DNA of 24,388 bases from Candidatus Bathyarchaeota archaeon (GCA_026967815.1 JAPUUO010000010.1:1-24388); one strand, 5' to 3'. Shown: positions 7,105 through 14,542, counted from the first letter of the stretch. The notes: generated by a model not told the origin, from the letters alone. Numbers and translations: made by a program.

Positions 7105-7551
7105 ATGCCTATAGATAAAGAAAAATTTGAAGGTGGGAAACTTCACAGTAGTGTGGAGAACCAGATAGTTTCCTTTCTGAGTGAACGTAAAGAAAAAGCT
7201 TTCACGTCCCATGAAATAATGGGAGGGGTGCATTTCCGCACCGACTTTAACACTCTTGAAATTGCTAAAATGTCAACCTTCGCCATATCAGATTTCACCG
7301 CGCTTCTTTATGATTTGGTGAGGAGAGGAAAAGTAAAAATGAAGGTTGTCAGAAGCCGGATGTATTTCATGACACGCAGGGATGGCGCTAAGTGCCCCAA
7401 ATGCGGAATAGACATTGCAGAACCGAAAAAGACCTGGAAGATGGCTGGGCGTCCAGACAAAAAAGGCAAGAGACTACAACTCCACATAGGACTTTTCGAG
7501 TGCTCTAAACATGGAACATTCAGAACCGTTTTACACAAACAAAAGATCTAA
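7105..7551 (+). CDS. Winged-helix protein with C-terminal Cren7-like zinc domain (148 aa)
   Basis: Residues about 13-92 look like a winged-helix domain (ENQIVSFLSERKEKAFTSHEIM, then LLYDLVRRGKVKMKVVRSRM). Residues 95-148 form a beta-rich zinc domain: C97-P-K-C100-G, then TWKMAGRPDKKGKRLQLHIG, and C133-x2-H136-G followed by FRTVL. The order W-x-L/M-A...KG...IGLF...G...FR resembles the SH3-like fold of the chromatin protein Cren7, here with added zinc ligands; this likeness is from memory. A role in binding DNA is inferred. The ATG has an excellent site, AGGAGGAG, 5-6 nt upstream. The gene stands alone between divergent and convergent neighbours. Confidence 0.75.
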   Translation: MPIDKEKFEGGKLHSSVENQIVSFLSERKEKAFTSHEIMGGVHFRTDFNTLEIAKMSTFAISDFTALLYDLVRRGKVKMKVVRSRMYFMTRRDGAKCPKCGIDIAEPKKTWKMAGRPDKKGKRLQLHIGLFECSKHGTFRTVLHKQKI

Positions 7552-7579
7552 AAGGCAGAGGACCCATTGACGGCGAGTC

Positions 7580-8494
7580 TTAGAAGGAGTCTGCGCTAGT
7601 CGCGTAGAATTCTTCGCCGTAAGTTTCTTCGAGCGTCGCATCTGTTAGTTGTTTGGACATTAACAGATCATACCCTTCTGTTATAATCATGTATCCACGT
7701 GATTGATAGGTGTTCAGCGTGTTTTTGCCGAGAACTTTCTCGTCGACAACTGTTTTTGCAGTCTTTTCTTCTATTTGAGCAATTAACTTGTTGACTTCTT
7801 CTCTCGTCAGGGCAACGAGCTCTCGAACATACATATTTCCTTCGCTCTCTCTCAGGAGAGCGTAGCCTTTGTCCGATTCTATGGATTTCGCTGGTTGGAT
7901 TTTTTTGCGTGCTGCCAGCATTTTTCCATATTGCTTGTCTCTGATGACGAAACCTGTGTAATTCCTTGTAACCCGGTTGTACAGTTCAAGTAGCCTATCC
8001 CAATCTGCCTTGCATTTCTTTCTGGTCTCTTTGGCTGTTTTTCTGGGGTCTTTGATAACCTTGTAAGCGCTAGAATAGACTATTGCATCTTTGTATCCGA
8101 GTTTTCGATAGAACGTGTAAGCTATGAGAATCTTGCTTGTGTATAGAAACGAAAATTTGTAGCCCTGTTCCCTGAAATAGTCGTGGCTTCTTTGCATCAA
8201 AGCTTTGAAGATGCCCTGTCTTGCGTGGACTGGGTGTGTGACTACTCCCCATATTCCCCCGACAATCTCTTCTGATTCTTGCAGTGTGCGTGTCTGTATA
8301 TCCATGACACCTACGAAGCCAGCCACTTGATTGTCTATTATGGCAACGTAGCCAACAGGGCTGTTTCTCAGTCTTGGGTCAGCTCTGATTGTCTTGTCAA
8401 ACACCATCGGGTTGAACGGCCACCAAAAAGCATGTTGAAACAGTGGAAGAAGCTCCTCTTTTGATTGAAGTTCTCTATAAGTTGTGATCTTCAT
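7580..8494 (-). CDS. GNAT family N-acetyltransferase (304 aa)
   Basis: The N-terminal half is a GNAT domain. VGYVAIIDNQVAGFVGVMDI (47-66) is the beta-3/beta-4 region. The acetyl-CoA loop is in WGVVTHPVHARQGIFKALMQ (82-101), with the R/Q-x2-G-x-A-like turn at R92-Q93-G94. FYRKLGYKDA (128-137) is the usual closing motif. The C-terminal half is a second, degenerate acetyltransferase-like or sterol-carrier-like extension, as in Eis-type proteins. The substrate is unknown. The ATG at 8494 is preferred, with GGGGAT about 8 nt upstream; a GTG seven codons earlier is the alternative. It is convergent with the gene ending at 7551. Confidence 0.85.
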   Translation of the reverse strand: MKITTYRELQSKEELLPLFQHAFWWPFNPMVFDKTIRADPRLRNSPVGYVAIIDNQVAGFVGVMDIQTRTLQESEEIVGGIWGVVTHPVHARQGIFKALMQRSHDYFREQGYKFSFLYTSKILIAYTFYRKLGYKDAIVYSSAYKVIKDPRKTAKETRKKCKADWDRLLELYNRVTRNYTGFVIRDKQYGKMLAARKKIQPAKSIESDKGYALLRESEGNMYVRELVALTREEVNKLIAQIEEKTAKTVVDEKVLGKNTLNTYQSRGYMIITEGYDLLMSKQLTDATLEETYGEEFYATSADSF

Positions 8495-8714
8495 CTTGAT
8501 GATCCCCTTAAGCACCTAAAGAGTACTGCCAGATTTGCCTTCTCATATATTCTCTTCAATACTTCTAATCTGTTTCGGGTGCAGTGTTTCGCCGACACAT
8601 GTCTCAGTTGTTATTCCATGAAACGACTCTACAGATTTGTCTGGAACAGTTCTACGGTTCTGTTGAGTGTTACTTATGAAACACTTGAGACGTCATTGTA
8701 CTGGTGCATTTACG

Positions 8715-8721
8715 TTTTAAA
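8715..8721 (+). promoter_or_regulatory. TATA box of the methyltransferase gene
   Basis: TTTTAAA is centred about 29 bp before the ATG at 8747. Archaeal TATA boxes usually sit about 26 bp before the transcription start, so the transcript would begin within a few bases of the ATG and be leaderless. This fits the lack of a Shine-Dalgarno site next to the ATG and decides that start over upstream in-frame codons. Confidence 0.5.
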
Positions 8722-8746
8722 GGTGACTCATAACATACTATATTCT

Positions 8747-9490
8747 ATGGTTAAAACTCTGAAACCTGAAGAAGATGCTTACGGTCAAGAGATATGGGCC
8801 TACTATCAGGGCAGAGACATCTCTGAAGTAGTAGAAAGAGACGACGGCTACGTTGACCCTTCTGTAAGCGGTCCAAAAATCTATTTCTCCGAATATGAAG
8901 AGTGGGCTCCTTATCAAAGACTAGCTATGGATTCTGTGAAGGGAAGAGTCTTAGACGTTGGTTGTGGAGCTGGTAGACACTCGTTATTCTTGCAGGAAAA
9001 AGGTTTTGACGTGCATGGAATTGATAACTCTCCCCTCGCTGTAAAGGTCTCAAAACTGAGAGGTCTGAAGATAGCAAAAGTCATCTCAATTGAAGACATA
9101 AACTTCAAGCCAAACTCATTTGACGCAATTATCATGATGGGAAACAATTTCGGTCTCTTCGGCAGTTACGAAAAGGCACGAAAGCTGCTTAGGAAATTCC
9201 ATGAAATGACCTCTAAAAAGGGTCTAATTATTGCTGAAACTGTTGATCCATACAAGACTGATAATCCAGATCACTTGGAATACCATCAGCATAACAAAGA
9301 AAGGGGCAGAATGGGCGGACAAGTGAGAATTCGAATAAGATTCCGGAAATATGTTGGCAGGTGGTTTGATTACCTGATGGTGTCCAAAGGGGAGATGAAA
9401 AAGATACTCAAAGGAACAGGATGGAAGGTTAGAGATTTCATAGACTCTGAGAATGCCCAATACATCGCTATTATTGAAAAGACGTCTTAG
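8747..9490 (+). CDS. Class I SAM-dependent methyltransferase (247 aa)
   Basis: Motif I is at residues 67-78 (GRVLDVGCGAGR), with the acidic ribose-binding residue in VHGIDNSP (89-96) and motif-II-like FDAIIMMGNNFGLFG further on. The C-terminal part is basic (VRIRIRFRKYVGRWFDY). The substrate is not identifiable. The open frame extends upstream to 8465, but that stretch overlaps the 5' end of the acetyltransferase gene on the other strand and looks non-coding. I set the start at ATG 8747 because a TATA box lies at leaderless distance and the following MVKTLKPEEDAYG begins well-formed coding sequence. The gene at 9538 follows on the same strand after 47 bp. Confidence 0.85.
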   Translation: MVKTLKPEEDAYGQEIWAYYQGRDISEVVERDDGYVDPSVSGPKIYFSEYEEWAPYQRLAMDSVKGRVLDVGCGAGRHSLFLQEKGFDVHGIDNSPLAVKVSKLRGLKIAKVISIEDINFKPNSFDAIIMMGNNFGLFGSYEKARKLLRKFHEMTSKKGLIIAETVDPYKTDNPDHLEYHQHNKERGRMGGQVRIRIRFRKYVGRWFDYLMVSKGEMKKILKGTGWKVRDFIDSENAQYIAIIEKTS

Positions 9491-9537
9491 TTGCGCACGT
9501 ATACAATGTGTTTGAAAACAGCTGGAGTGAGTAACCA

Positions 9538-10365
9538 TTGCGTTTCAAAATCAAAAATGAACTGGAAGATGCCGACTACGATAAACTCGCGAATTTTCTG
9601 AAGGACCGCCAAAGCGTTTCGATTGAGCTTTTTCCCGGGACAGCTTGGGATTTTGTATCTGTCAGTCCCGTTACGGTTGCTGTTGAAGGTTTCGGCTATA
9701 AGATAAACGCCGAAACATCGCTTGAGCAGCCTATAGGTTTTGAGGTTCACGCTGATCTAAAACTTGATGACGCGCACGCGCACATCGCAGTGAATCGAAG
9801 AAACCTGAAACTATCTAAGATAGTTACGGAACAGGTCGATCTTGAAAATGATCTGAACATGATTTTGAAGATTGTGGAGCGTATTGTGAATCATATCTGC
9901 ATTAGGTTTGATAGGTTGGTTGAACAGGCTTTCACGCTCAACTCTGGATGGTTAGATGGACAATTGAACATGATGCTTGAAAGAGAGGAATTGGAGAAGA
10001 GAGGTGAAATCCCGAGACCTTTCGGCGCAATACATGCAAAGAGTTCAAGAGATGCTAAGGAACGCGCTGATGGTTTGATTCCGTTGTATAAAGAACGCGA
10101 TAAAACATACCTGTACGATGCTAAGAGAGTCTATTTTTTGCTGCCACATGATTTTGTCACCAATTTACTTCGTTGCGACGACACTACTATGGTGAGGGAA
10201 GAAGAATTTGACAAGAGAAGTAAGGGAGTTCTCAGGGATTTAGTGTATAGGAAACGTCTGAGGAAACATGAAACGATGGATGGGATTGTGTGCTACTATA
10301 ATCTTGATGGAAAGACTCGACGATATCTAACAAAACATCTTGAACGTAGGACCTCTCGACTCTAG
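9538..10365 (+). CDS. Hypothetical protein (275 aa), family not recognised
   Basis: A soluble protein with mixed alpha/beta character. The N-terminal 100 residues are strand-rich (VSIELFPGTAWDFVSVSPVT, then VEGFGYKINAET). Then come a helical stretch (IVTEQVDLENDLNMILKIVE) and a basic C-terminal region (RDLVYRKRLRKHETMDG, RRYLTKHLERRTSR) that could bind nucleic acid or form a winged-helix end. No cysteine motif, P-loop or membrane segment is present. The start is TTG at 9538 with GGAGTGAG upstream; no ATG fits. Codon pattern is ordinary for the window, so it is a real gene. It follows the methyltransferase gene on the same strand and may be co-transcribed. Confidence 0.75.
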   Translation: MRFKIKNELEDADYDKLANFLKDRQSVSIELFPGTAWDFVSVSPVTVAVEGFGYKINAETSLEQPIGFEVHADLKLDDAHAHIAVNRRNLKLSKIVTEQVDLENDLNMILKIVERIVNHICIRFDRLVEQAFTLNSGWLDGQLNMMLEREELEKRGEIPRPFGAIHAKSSRDAKERADGLIPLYKERDKTYLYDAKRVYFLLPHDFVTNLLRCDDTTMVREEEFDKRSKGVLRDLVYRKRLRKHETMDGIVCYYNLDGKTRRYLTKHLERRTSRL

Positions 10366-10381
10366 GTATACGAAGAACTCT

Positions 10382-10495
10382 TTAATTTTCCTTATCATCC
10401 AATTCATCTTCAATCTCAACGAAATCTTCGTCTTCTTCAAACGTGCCAATGTTCTCACAGTTCAAACAAATCTTAGCTTTCTTCCAACTCAGCAT
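10382..10495 (-). CDS. Small acidic ORF with a CxxC (37 aa)
   Basis: ATG at 10495 to TAA at 10382, minus strand. The protein begins MLSWKKAKICLNCENIG and ends in a strongly acidic tail (EEDEDFVEIEDELDD). A single C10-x2-C13 pair is present. An AT-rich TATA-like stretch (GGTTAAATA on the minus strand) lies about 35 nt upstream, and an in-frame TGA two codons before the ATG fixes the start. It fills most of the otherwise empty gap between the gene ending at 10365 and the leader of the 10704 gene. I recognise no family; the plus-strand frame across it looks like antisense. Could be a real microprotein or chance. Confidence 0.4.
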   Translation of the reverse strand: MLSWKKAKICLNCENIGTFEEDEDFVEIEDELDDKEN

Positions 10496-10616
10496 TCTTC
10501 ATTTCAACTTCGTTTTGGCGTATTTAACCGAAATGGCAGAAGATTACGCCGCAAATGGGAAATTGAGACCGATATTTATATCTACTTCGAAACGCCAACA
10601 GTTTAGAAGATGAATG

Positions 10617-10675
10617 TCCCTGAAAATAGGGAGACCTAGGGGATTACTGTTTACCATCGGTTGACACGAGTCGTG
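10617..10675 (+). promoter_or_regulatory. Leader with two inverted repeats before the membrane-protein/transporter operon
   Basis: Two small inverted repeats lie in the leader: TCCCT/AGGGA with a six-base loop (10617-10632), and CACGA-G-TCGTG (10665-10675). An AT-rich box TTTATATC (about 10575-10582) would place the transcript start near 10600 and give a leader of about 100 nt before the ATG at 10704. They could be RNA hairpins or binding sites. A nine-codon ORF (ATG at 10610, MNVPENRET) lies in the same leader. Confidence 0.35.
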
Positions 10676-10703
10676 CATCTCTTCAAAAGGAACGCAGATA
10701 TAT

Positions 10704-11234
10704 ATGAAGCCAGTGGGCTTAGAAATCCGGCGCAGATTTCCTCGGCTGACAATGAGTTTAGTGATGGCTATAATTTTCTGGATAGTCAGTATTATCGTTC
10801 CGCCAACAATAGGTGATCTAGTCATTCCAGGTCTCGATCTAAGAGCAGATTTTCTGTTATGGATAACTACAATAGTTATCGCTGCGCTTTTTCTAATTCG
10901 AGCTTTGTCTGACGCCATGGTACTTGGCGACGTCGTAACAGACATCTTCGTAAAGCGTTTGGGCATAAAGCAGAAGGTGTCTCCAAAAAGAGCTTTTAGA
11001 GATTTCATGTACATCATTGTCGTTATTTTGGTGGCAGCCGCCGTTTCTCCTATTCTAGGTGAAATAGGGAATCTTGGGAGTACATTAAAAAATATCACGA
11101 CTTATGTTGCCCTTGGAATAATTCTTGTACTGATTTATGACATTGGGCGTATTATCTATCGGATAATTGAGCAGAGAGCGCAGTCAATAGCTGACAGTCT
11201 CGCTAGAATGGCAGAAAAAACCGGGGAAAAATAG
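10704..11234 (+). CDS. Four-segment membrane protein (176 aa)
   Basis: Hydrophobic segments lie at about residues 17-36, 50-68, 100-119 and 132-152, with short basic loops between them and a helical, charged C-terminus (EQRAQSIADSLARMAEK). I do not recognise a named family. The stop is only 4 bp before the start of the ArsB/NhaD-type transporter gene, so the two are certainly in one operon, and this protein may be an accessory subunit or regulator of the transporter. The ATG at 10704 has AAAGGA about 12 nt upstream, a somewhat long spacing; ATG at codon 17 would cut into the first segment and is less likely. Confidence 0.75.
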   Translation: MKPVGLEIRRRFPRLTMSLVMAIIFWIVSIIVPPTIGDLVIPGLDLRADFLLWITTIVIAALFLIRALSDAMVLGDVVTDIFVKRLGIKQKVSPKRAFRDFMYIIVVILVAAAVSPILGEIGNLGSTLKNITTYVALGIILVLIYDIGRIIYRIIEQRAQSIADSLARMAEKTGEK

Positions 11235-11238
11235 AAAG

Positions 11239-12510
11239 ATGGATGCACCCACAGTAATTTTCCTCCTTATTTACCTGCTGACCATTCTTATAGCAACTTC
11301 CAAAATAGTGCCAATGTCGGTTACCGCTTTGGTTGGAGCTCTATTGATAGCATGGTTTGGTCTTCAATACAGCGTATTCACATATGAACAAGCAAGTGCT
11401 TTCATAGATGTGCGACTTATTGGTTTACTAATTGGCACAATGATCGTCGTGGAGGTGGCTGAAAGAAGCGGCTTGTTCCGCTTTGGTGCTTTATATGCCA
11501 TTAAAGTTTCTCGGGGCAGCCCGACAGGGCTTTTTGTATTTCTTGGCATAATCTCGGCAGCAGTTTCCATGTTTCTAAGTGACTCGACAGCGGTGCTGCT
11601 GATGGCCGCGGCTATTGTAACAATCGCCAAGCTTCTCAAGTACGATCCTCTGCCTTACTTCCTGTCATCTGTCATTATGATTAATCTTGGGGGTACAAGT
11701 ACGCTTATCGGTTCAACTAGCAACATGATAATCGCAGTGCAAACTGACATAAGCTTTAGTGAATTTATTAGCTACATGACTTTGGGAGAACTTGCTCTCT
11801 GGGGGCTGACAATCTTCGCTTTATACCTGCTCTTCAAGCCGAGACTAGGAGAGAAAAAAACCCTGCCTGAATACGACCCTTGGAAGACTATTGACGATAA
11901 GAAACTCTTTTTTCGGTCAATTTTTGTGTTGTCTCTGCTGGTGATCTTGTTCTTGACATTAGAGAATTTCGGCGTCGGGCCTGAGGCTATAGCTCTCGGC
12001 TGTGCCGTAGTTGCATTGGTTTTGAGCGGTCTAGACCCGGCAGATATTTTTAGAGGGCTGGACTGGGAAACAGTTTTTTTTATTGCAGCGTTCATGTTCA
12101 TTATCGGAGGCTTGGAGCGAACGGGGATTTTGGATACAATCTCAACACAGCTTGTTCAACTTGCTGGAAATAGCTCGTTGAGAGCCACTCTTTTGACTTT
12201 ATGGTTCAGTGGACTTGCAAGTAGTATAGTAAGCAATGCTGCAATTGCGTTAACGTTTGCGCCGATAGTCACAGGATTTTCAGGGTTAAATGACGCTGCT
12301 ATTAAATCAGCGCTTGTTTTTGGTTCAAATCTTGGGGGGGCTACTACGCCTTTGAGCGGATCTGTCGTCATAATAGCCCTAGGCACTCTGAAACGTGAGG
12401 GGATTTCCATGAGCTTTCAAGAGTTCACTAAAGTAGGCTTGCTAACGAGCCTTCTTCAGCTGATTTTCGCAAGTTTTTACCTGATCACAAGATTTGGACT
12501 AGGAGGTTGA
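11239..12510 (+). CDS. ArsB/NhaD-superfamily (CitM/SLC13-like) anion transporter
   Basis: A 423-residue membrane protein with about eleven hydrophobic segments in two inverted halves. The first half carries SDSTAVLLMAAAI (114-126) and NLGGTSTLIGSTSN (149-162); the second half carries SNAAIALTFAPIV (332-344) and SNLGGATTPLSGS (363-375). These hairpin motifs mark the ion transporter superfamily that includes ArsB, NhaD, CitM and the P protein. The substrate (arsenite, a dicarboxylate, or sodium/proton exchange) cannot be told from the sequence, and no arsenic-resistance genes are nearby. The ATG follows the upstream membrane-protein stop by 4 bp. A small ORF overlaps its stop codon downstream, giving a three-gene operon. 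Confidence 0.88.
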   Translation: MDAPTVIFLLIYLLTILIATSKIVPMSVTALVGALLIAWFGLQYSVFTYEQASAFIDVRLIGLLIGTMIVVEVAERSGLFRFGALYAIKVSRGSPTGLFVFLGIISAAVSMFLSDSTAVLLMAAAIVTIAKLLKYDPLPYFLSSVIMINLGGTSTLIGSTSNMIIAVQTDISFSEFISYMTLGELALWGLTIFALYLLFKPRLGEKKTLPEYDPWKTIDDKKLFFRSIFVLSLLVILFLTLENFGVGPEAIALGCAVVALVLSGLDPADIFRGLDWETVFFIAAFMFIIGGLERTGILDTISTQLVQLAGNSSLRATLLTLWFSGLASSIVSNAAIALTFAPIVTGFSGLNDAAIKSALVFGSNLGGATTPLSGSVVIIALGTLKREGISMSFQEFTKVGLLTSLLQLIFASFYLITRFGLGG

Positions 12511-12773
12511 ATAATCTGGCCAAAGTTAAGAAATGGATTGAATCCAGAAAGGCAGAACACGAATCCGAGGAATATGACAAGACCAAGCAAGAATTCGAAA
12601 TGGCAATAGGAAAACCTTTCATCACCTTGAAAGTGGAAATTCCAGAAGGTTTCGAGAACTTCCACACCGAATTTCTACATTTGGAAAAGGACACACTGTT
12701 TCAGGAAGAAGTCAGAGACCTTGTTAAGAAACGGCTTGTCTTTGAGACGCGCTATGGAAAACCTGAATCTTGA
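12507..12773 (+). CDS. Small charged hypothetical protein (88 aa)
   Basis: An acidic and lysine-rich, mostly helical protein (KVKKWIESRKAEHESEEYDK, then a strand-like KPFITLKVEIPEG and FLHLEKDTLFQEEVRDLVKK). I recognise no family. The start is unusual. The TTG at 12507 overlaps the transporter stop but directly abuts AGGAGG with no spacer. The next codon at a normal distance from AGGAGG is CTG at 12516, nine bases downstream. An ATG start would have to be internal (12600). Translation is probably coupled to the transporter. Real coding is supported by the operon position and ordinary composition. Confidence 0.6.
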   Translation: MNNLAKVKKWIESRKAEHESEEYDKTKQEFEMAIGKPFITLKVEIPEGFENFHTEFLHLEKDTLFQEEVRDLVKKRLVFETRYGKPES

Positions 12774-12901
12774 CTATTCCATGCAGAAGGCTGAATTCGC
12801 AGAAATGTGATTCATGCGATGCTAACGGCTGGTTGAAACTGGCGACTTTTAGACGAACTACGGCTTTTTCCAAACATTTCCTATTTCGTAGATGTTTCCT
12901 A

Positions 12902-13063
12902 TTAATATTCAATAACTGTGATTTTCTCTACGCTTTCCAACCAGGGGATGACTGACAAGTCAATCATGAGTTCTTGAACTATTTCTTTTTCTATGTCCGA
13001 ATTCGCCTTGTCAAGACTCTCTTCAATTAAACGAACCACAATTACTGCCTTCTTGGCTTTCAC
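12902..13063 (-). CDS. Small conserved-looking protein (53 aa)
   Basis: GTG at 13063 to TAA at 12902, minus strand. The protein has a beta-alpha-beta look: KAVIVVRLIEES, then a helix NSDIEKEIVQELMIDL, then IPWLESVEKITVIEY. From memory, short archaeal proteins of the form ...AIVVV.LV.ES...SN..IEKEI..EL....IPW...VEKVTV.. exist without known function. GAGAGG lies about 9 nt upstream. It is convergent with the gene ending at 12773 and lies downstream of the HPr-kinase-like gene on the same strand, separated from it by 122 bp with two stem-loops. Confidence 0.7.
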   Translation of the reverse strand: MKAKKAVIVVRLIEESLDKANSDIEKEIVQELMIDLSVIPWLESVEKITVIEY

Positions 13064-13140
13064 TTTATTTGCCCTCTCTAGTGTCTAATGTTAATAGTCT
13101 TCAACGTCAGTTAAGGGATGTTTCCGAAAAGAGAATATTT

Positions 13141-13189
13141 CTACCTAGGATCAAGTCCTCGCGGTAGGGAGTGATAAAGGTTTAATCAC
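13141..13189 (-). terminator. Two stem-loops at the end of the P-loop kinase gene
   Basis: On the minus strand, GTGAT/ATCAC pair around a nine-base loop (13171-13189) and overlap the gene's stop codon. Just past it, CTACC/GGTAG enclose an inner AGGA/TCCT pair (13141-13166). The T-rich AAATATTCTCTTTT follows. Together they may end or process the transcript before the small gene at 12902-13063. Base pairing was judged by eye. Confidence 0.4.
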
Positions 13190-14289
13190 TTCTTTTCTTT
13201 TACTATGTTTCTGATTGCTTGTTGCACCTTGTTCACTGGCTCATATGTGTTTACTAGGTATGGAGGCGCAAACTTAAACAGTCTTTCGAAGAAGTTGTTC
13301 CTCACCTCAATCTTCTCAGGGGTTTTGACGATTAGGTAGGGGTTGAGATATTGCTCTCTTGGGTGTCGTTCTAAGTACTCCACAGCCTCCTCTACCTCCA
13401 TCTTCTTCACGATTTCCGAGTTGTTTCTGTTCCTTTCCAGCAGAATCACTTTCTTCACTCGTGTTGTGTCTACGAACTTGTTTGAACCTGCAATCCATCG
13501 AGGGTCTAGGATAGCGCGGCTATATTCATGGGCAATGTAGTGATCATTTATCATTCTTTGCAATTTGCCTTCGTTGATCTTCTCCTTTCTCAGTTGATCT
13601 ATTTCCTCTCGGCTAAGCCTTTTGACGTTTTCCAACTTGCTTTTGTCAAGGAGAGGTCTTATCTCTGGAAAAACTCGGACTATGTTTGTTCTCAGATAGA
13701 ACTTTCTCTCGCTGATCTCTGCGCTGGCCCTTCCAATGAATCTCACGTAGAGCCAGTCGTCGCTGTGTATTCTGGCGCCTTTCATCTTGAGCAAGGCATA
13801 GCTGTGGGTAGATTTTCCTGTGCCCGTTGGAGCTATCAAGACGATTCCTTGCCCGTTTGTCTCCACACAGCTTCCGTGAACGCTGTGGATGTCATGTTGG
13901 TCTTCTGCGATGTCACATACGATTCCTAAAGCCCAGCTCTTGCACTGACCGTAATATTCCGTGTTATATATGATGGCTGTTTTGGTCTCAGGATTATAGT
14001 ATGCGTGCGGTCTACCCTTGTCAAAATCTGGATCTAGGACTGCATAGATTCGACCATGAGATCTTGCGTCTCGTTTTTCGGCGAACCAGTTCTCTATCCA
14101 AAACTCGTACAGGTGTGGGGAATTTGTTTCGAGTTGCATGCAGAAGTTATCTATGCTCGCTTTCCAGCCGTGACGAATGTCGCCTAGAGTCTGCTCTGCC
14201 TGTGCAACGAGTTCATCCCTTTTCTCCTTCGATATGATATCATATTTCACTCTGCCGATTACTTTTGTCAGTTTGTTGTAGGTACCCAT
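13186..14289 (-). CDS. HPr-kinase/PEPCK-like P-loop protein (367 aa)
   Basis: The central part has the fold signature of HPr kinase and PEP carboxykinase. H138 in SVHGSCV is followed by an ATP-binding P-loop APTGTGKSTHS (153-163), then ARIHSDDWLYV (172-182), with the acidic pair D177-D178 in the place of the kinase's metal-binding Walker B. C-terminal IDQLRKEKI and HEYSRAILDPRW may form the rest of the site. Real HPr kinases act with the sugar phosphotransferase system; no HPr gene is in the window and most archaea lack the system, so the target must be another protein or metabolite. The ATG at 14289 has GGGGGAT about 4 nt upstream. The 253-bp gap upstream is shared with comB. Confidence 0.8.
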   Translation of the reverse strand: MGTYNKLTKVIGRVKYDIISKEKRDELVAQAEQTLGDIRHGWKASIDNFCMQLETNSPHLYEFWIENWFAEKRDARSHGRIYAVLDPDFDKGRPHAYYNPETKTAIIYNTEYYGQCKSWALGIVCDIAEDQHDIHSVHGSCVETNGQGIVLIAPTGTGKSTHSYALLKMKGARIHSDDWLYVRFIGRASAEISERKFYLRTNIVRVFPEIRPLLDKSKLENVKRLSREEIDQLRKEKINEGKLQRMINDHYIAHEYSRAILDPRWIAGSNKFVDTTRVKKVILLERNRNNSEIVKKMEVEEAVEYLERHPREQYLNPYLIVKTPEKIEVRNNFFERLFKFAPPYLVNTYEPVNKVQQAIRNIVKEKK

Positions 14290-14458
14290 GCAATCCCCCT
14301 TTACTGTTAGGTAGCATACCCTAAATCTATTACAGCTATGGCATACTAAACTGGTTTCTATTAACCCGATTTTAATTTGAAGCTTTTCCCAGATTGTTCT
14401 ATCTGTATCTATTGCTTGCTAAGGATGCTAGACCGTGTAAGTATGACAAAACAAATTC

Positions 14459-14492
14459 GAGAGCAACCTTGAGAGCAACTAGTGATATATAA
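14459..14492 (+). promoter_or_regulatory. comB promoter: direct repeat and TATA box
   Basis: GAGAGCAAC occurs twice (14459-14467 and 14471-14479) with a 12-bp period, immediately upstream of TATATAA (14486-14492). The repeat sits where an archaeal activator or repressor would contact the promoter. The predicted transcript start, near 14515, leaves a leader of about 28 nt before the TTG of comB. Confidence 0.5.
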
Positions 14493-14542
14493 CTGCCCCA
14501 CTGATCTAACATGTCTGTGGCACTTGCCAGAAGGAAGGTTCC

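Noticed and set aside
8465..8746. Upstream extension of the methyltransferase frame
   Set aside because: It overlaps the acetyltransferase start on the other strand and lacks coding character; a TATA box supports ATG at 8747.
11239..12510. Arsenic-resistance operon
   Set aside because: The transporter belongs to the ArsB/NhaD superfamily, but no arsR, arsC or arsA gene is nearby, so an arsenite role is not supported.
13528..13929. Plus-strand 133-codon frame
   Set aside because: It is antisense to the P-loop kinase gene and reflects that gene's codon usage.
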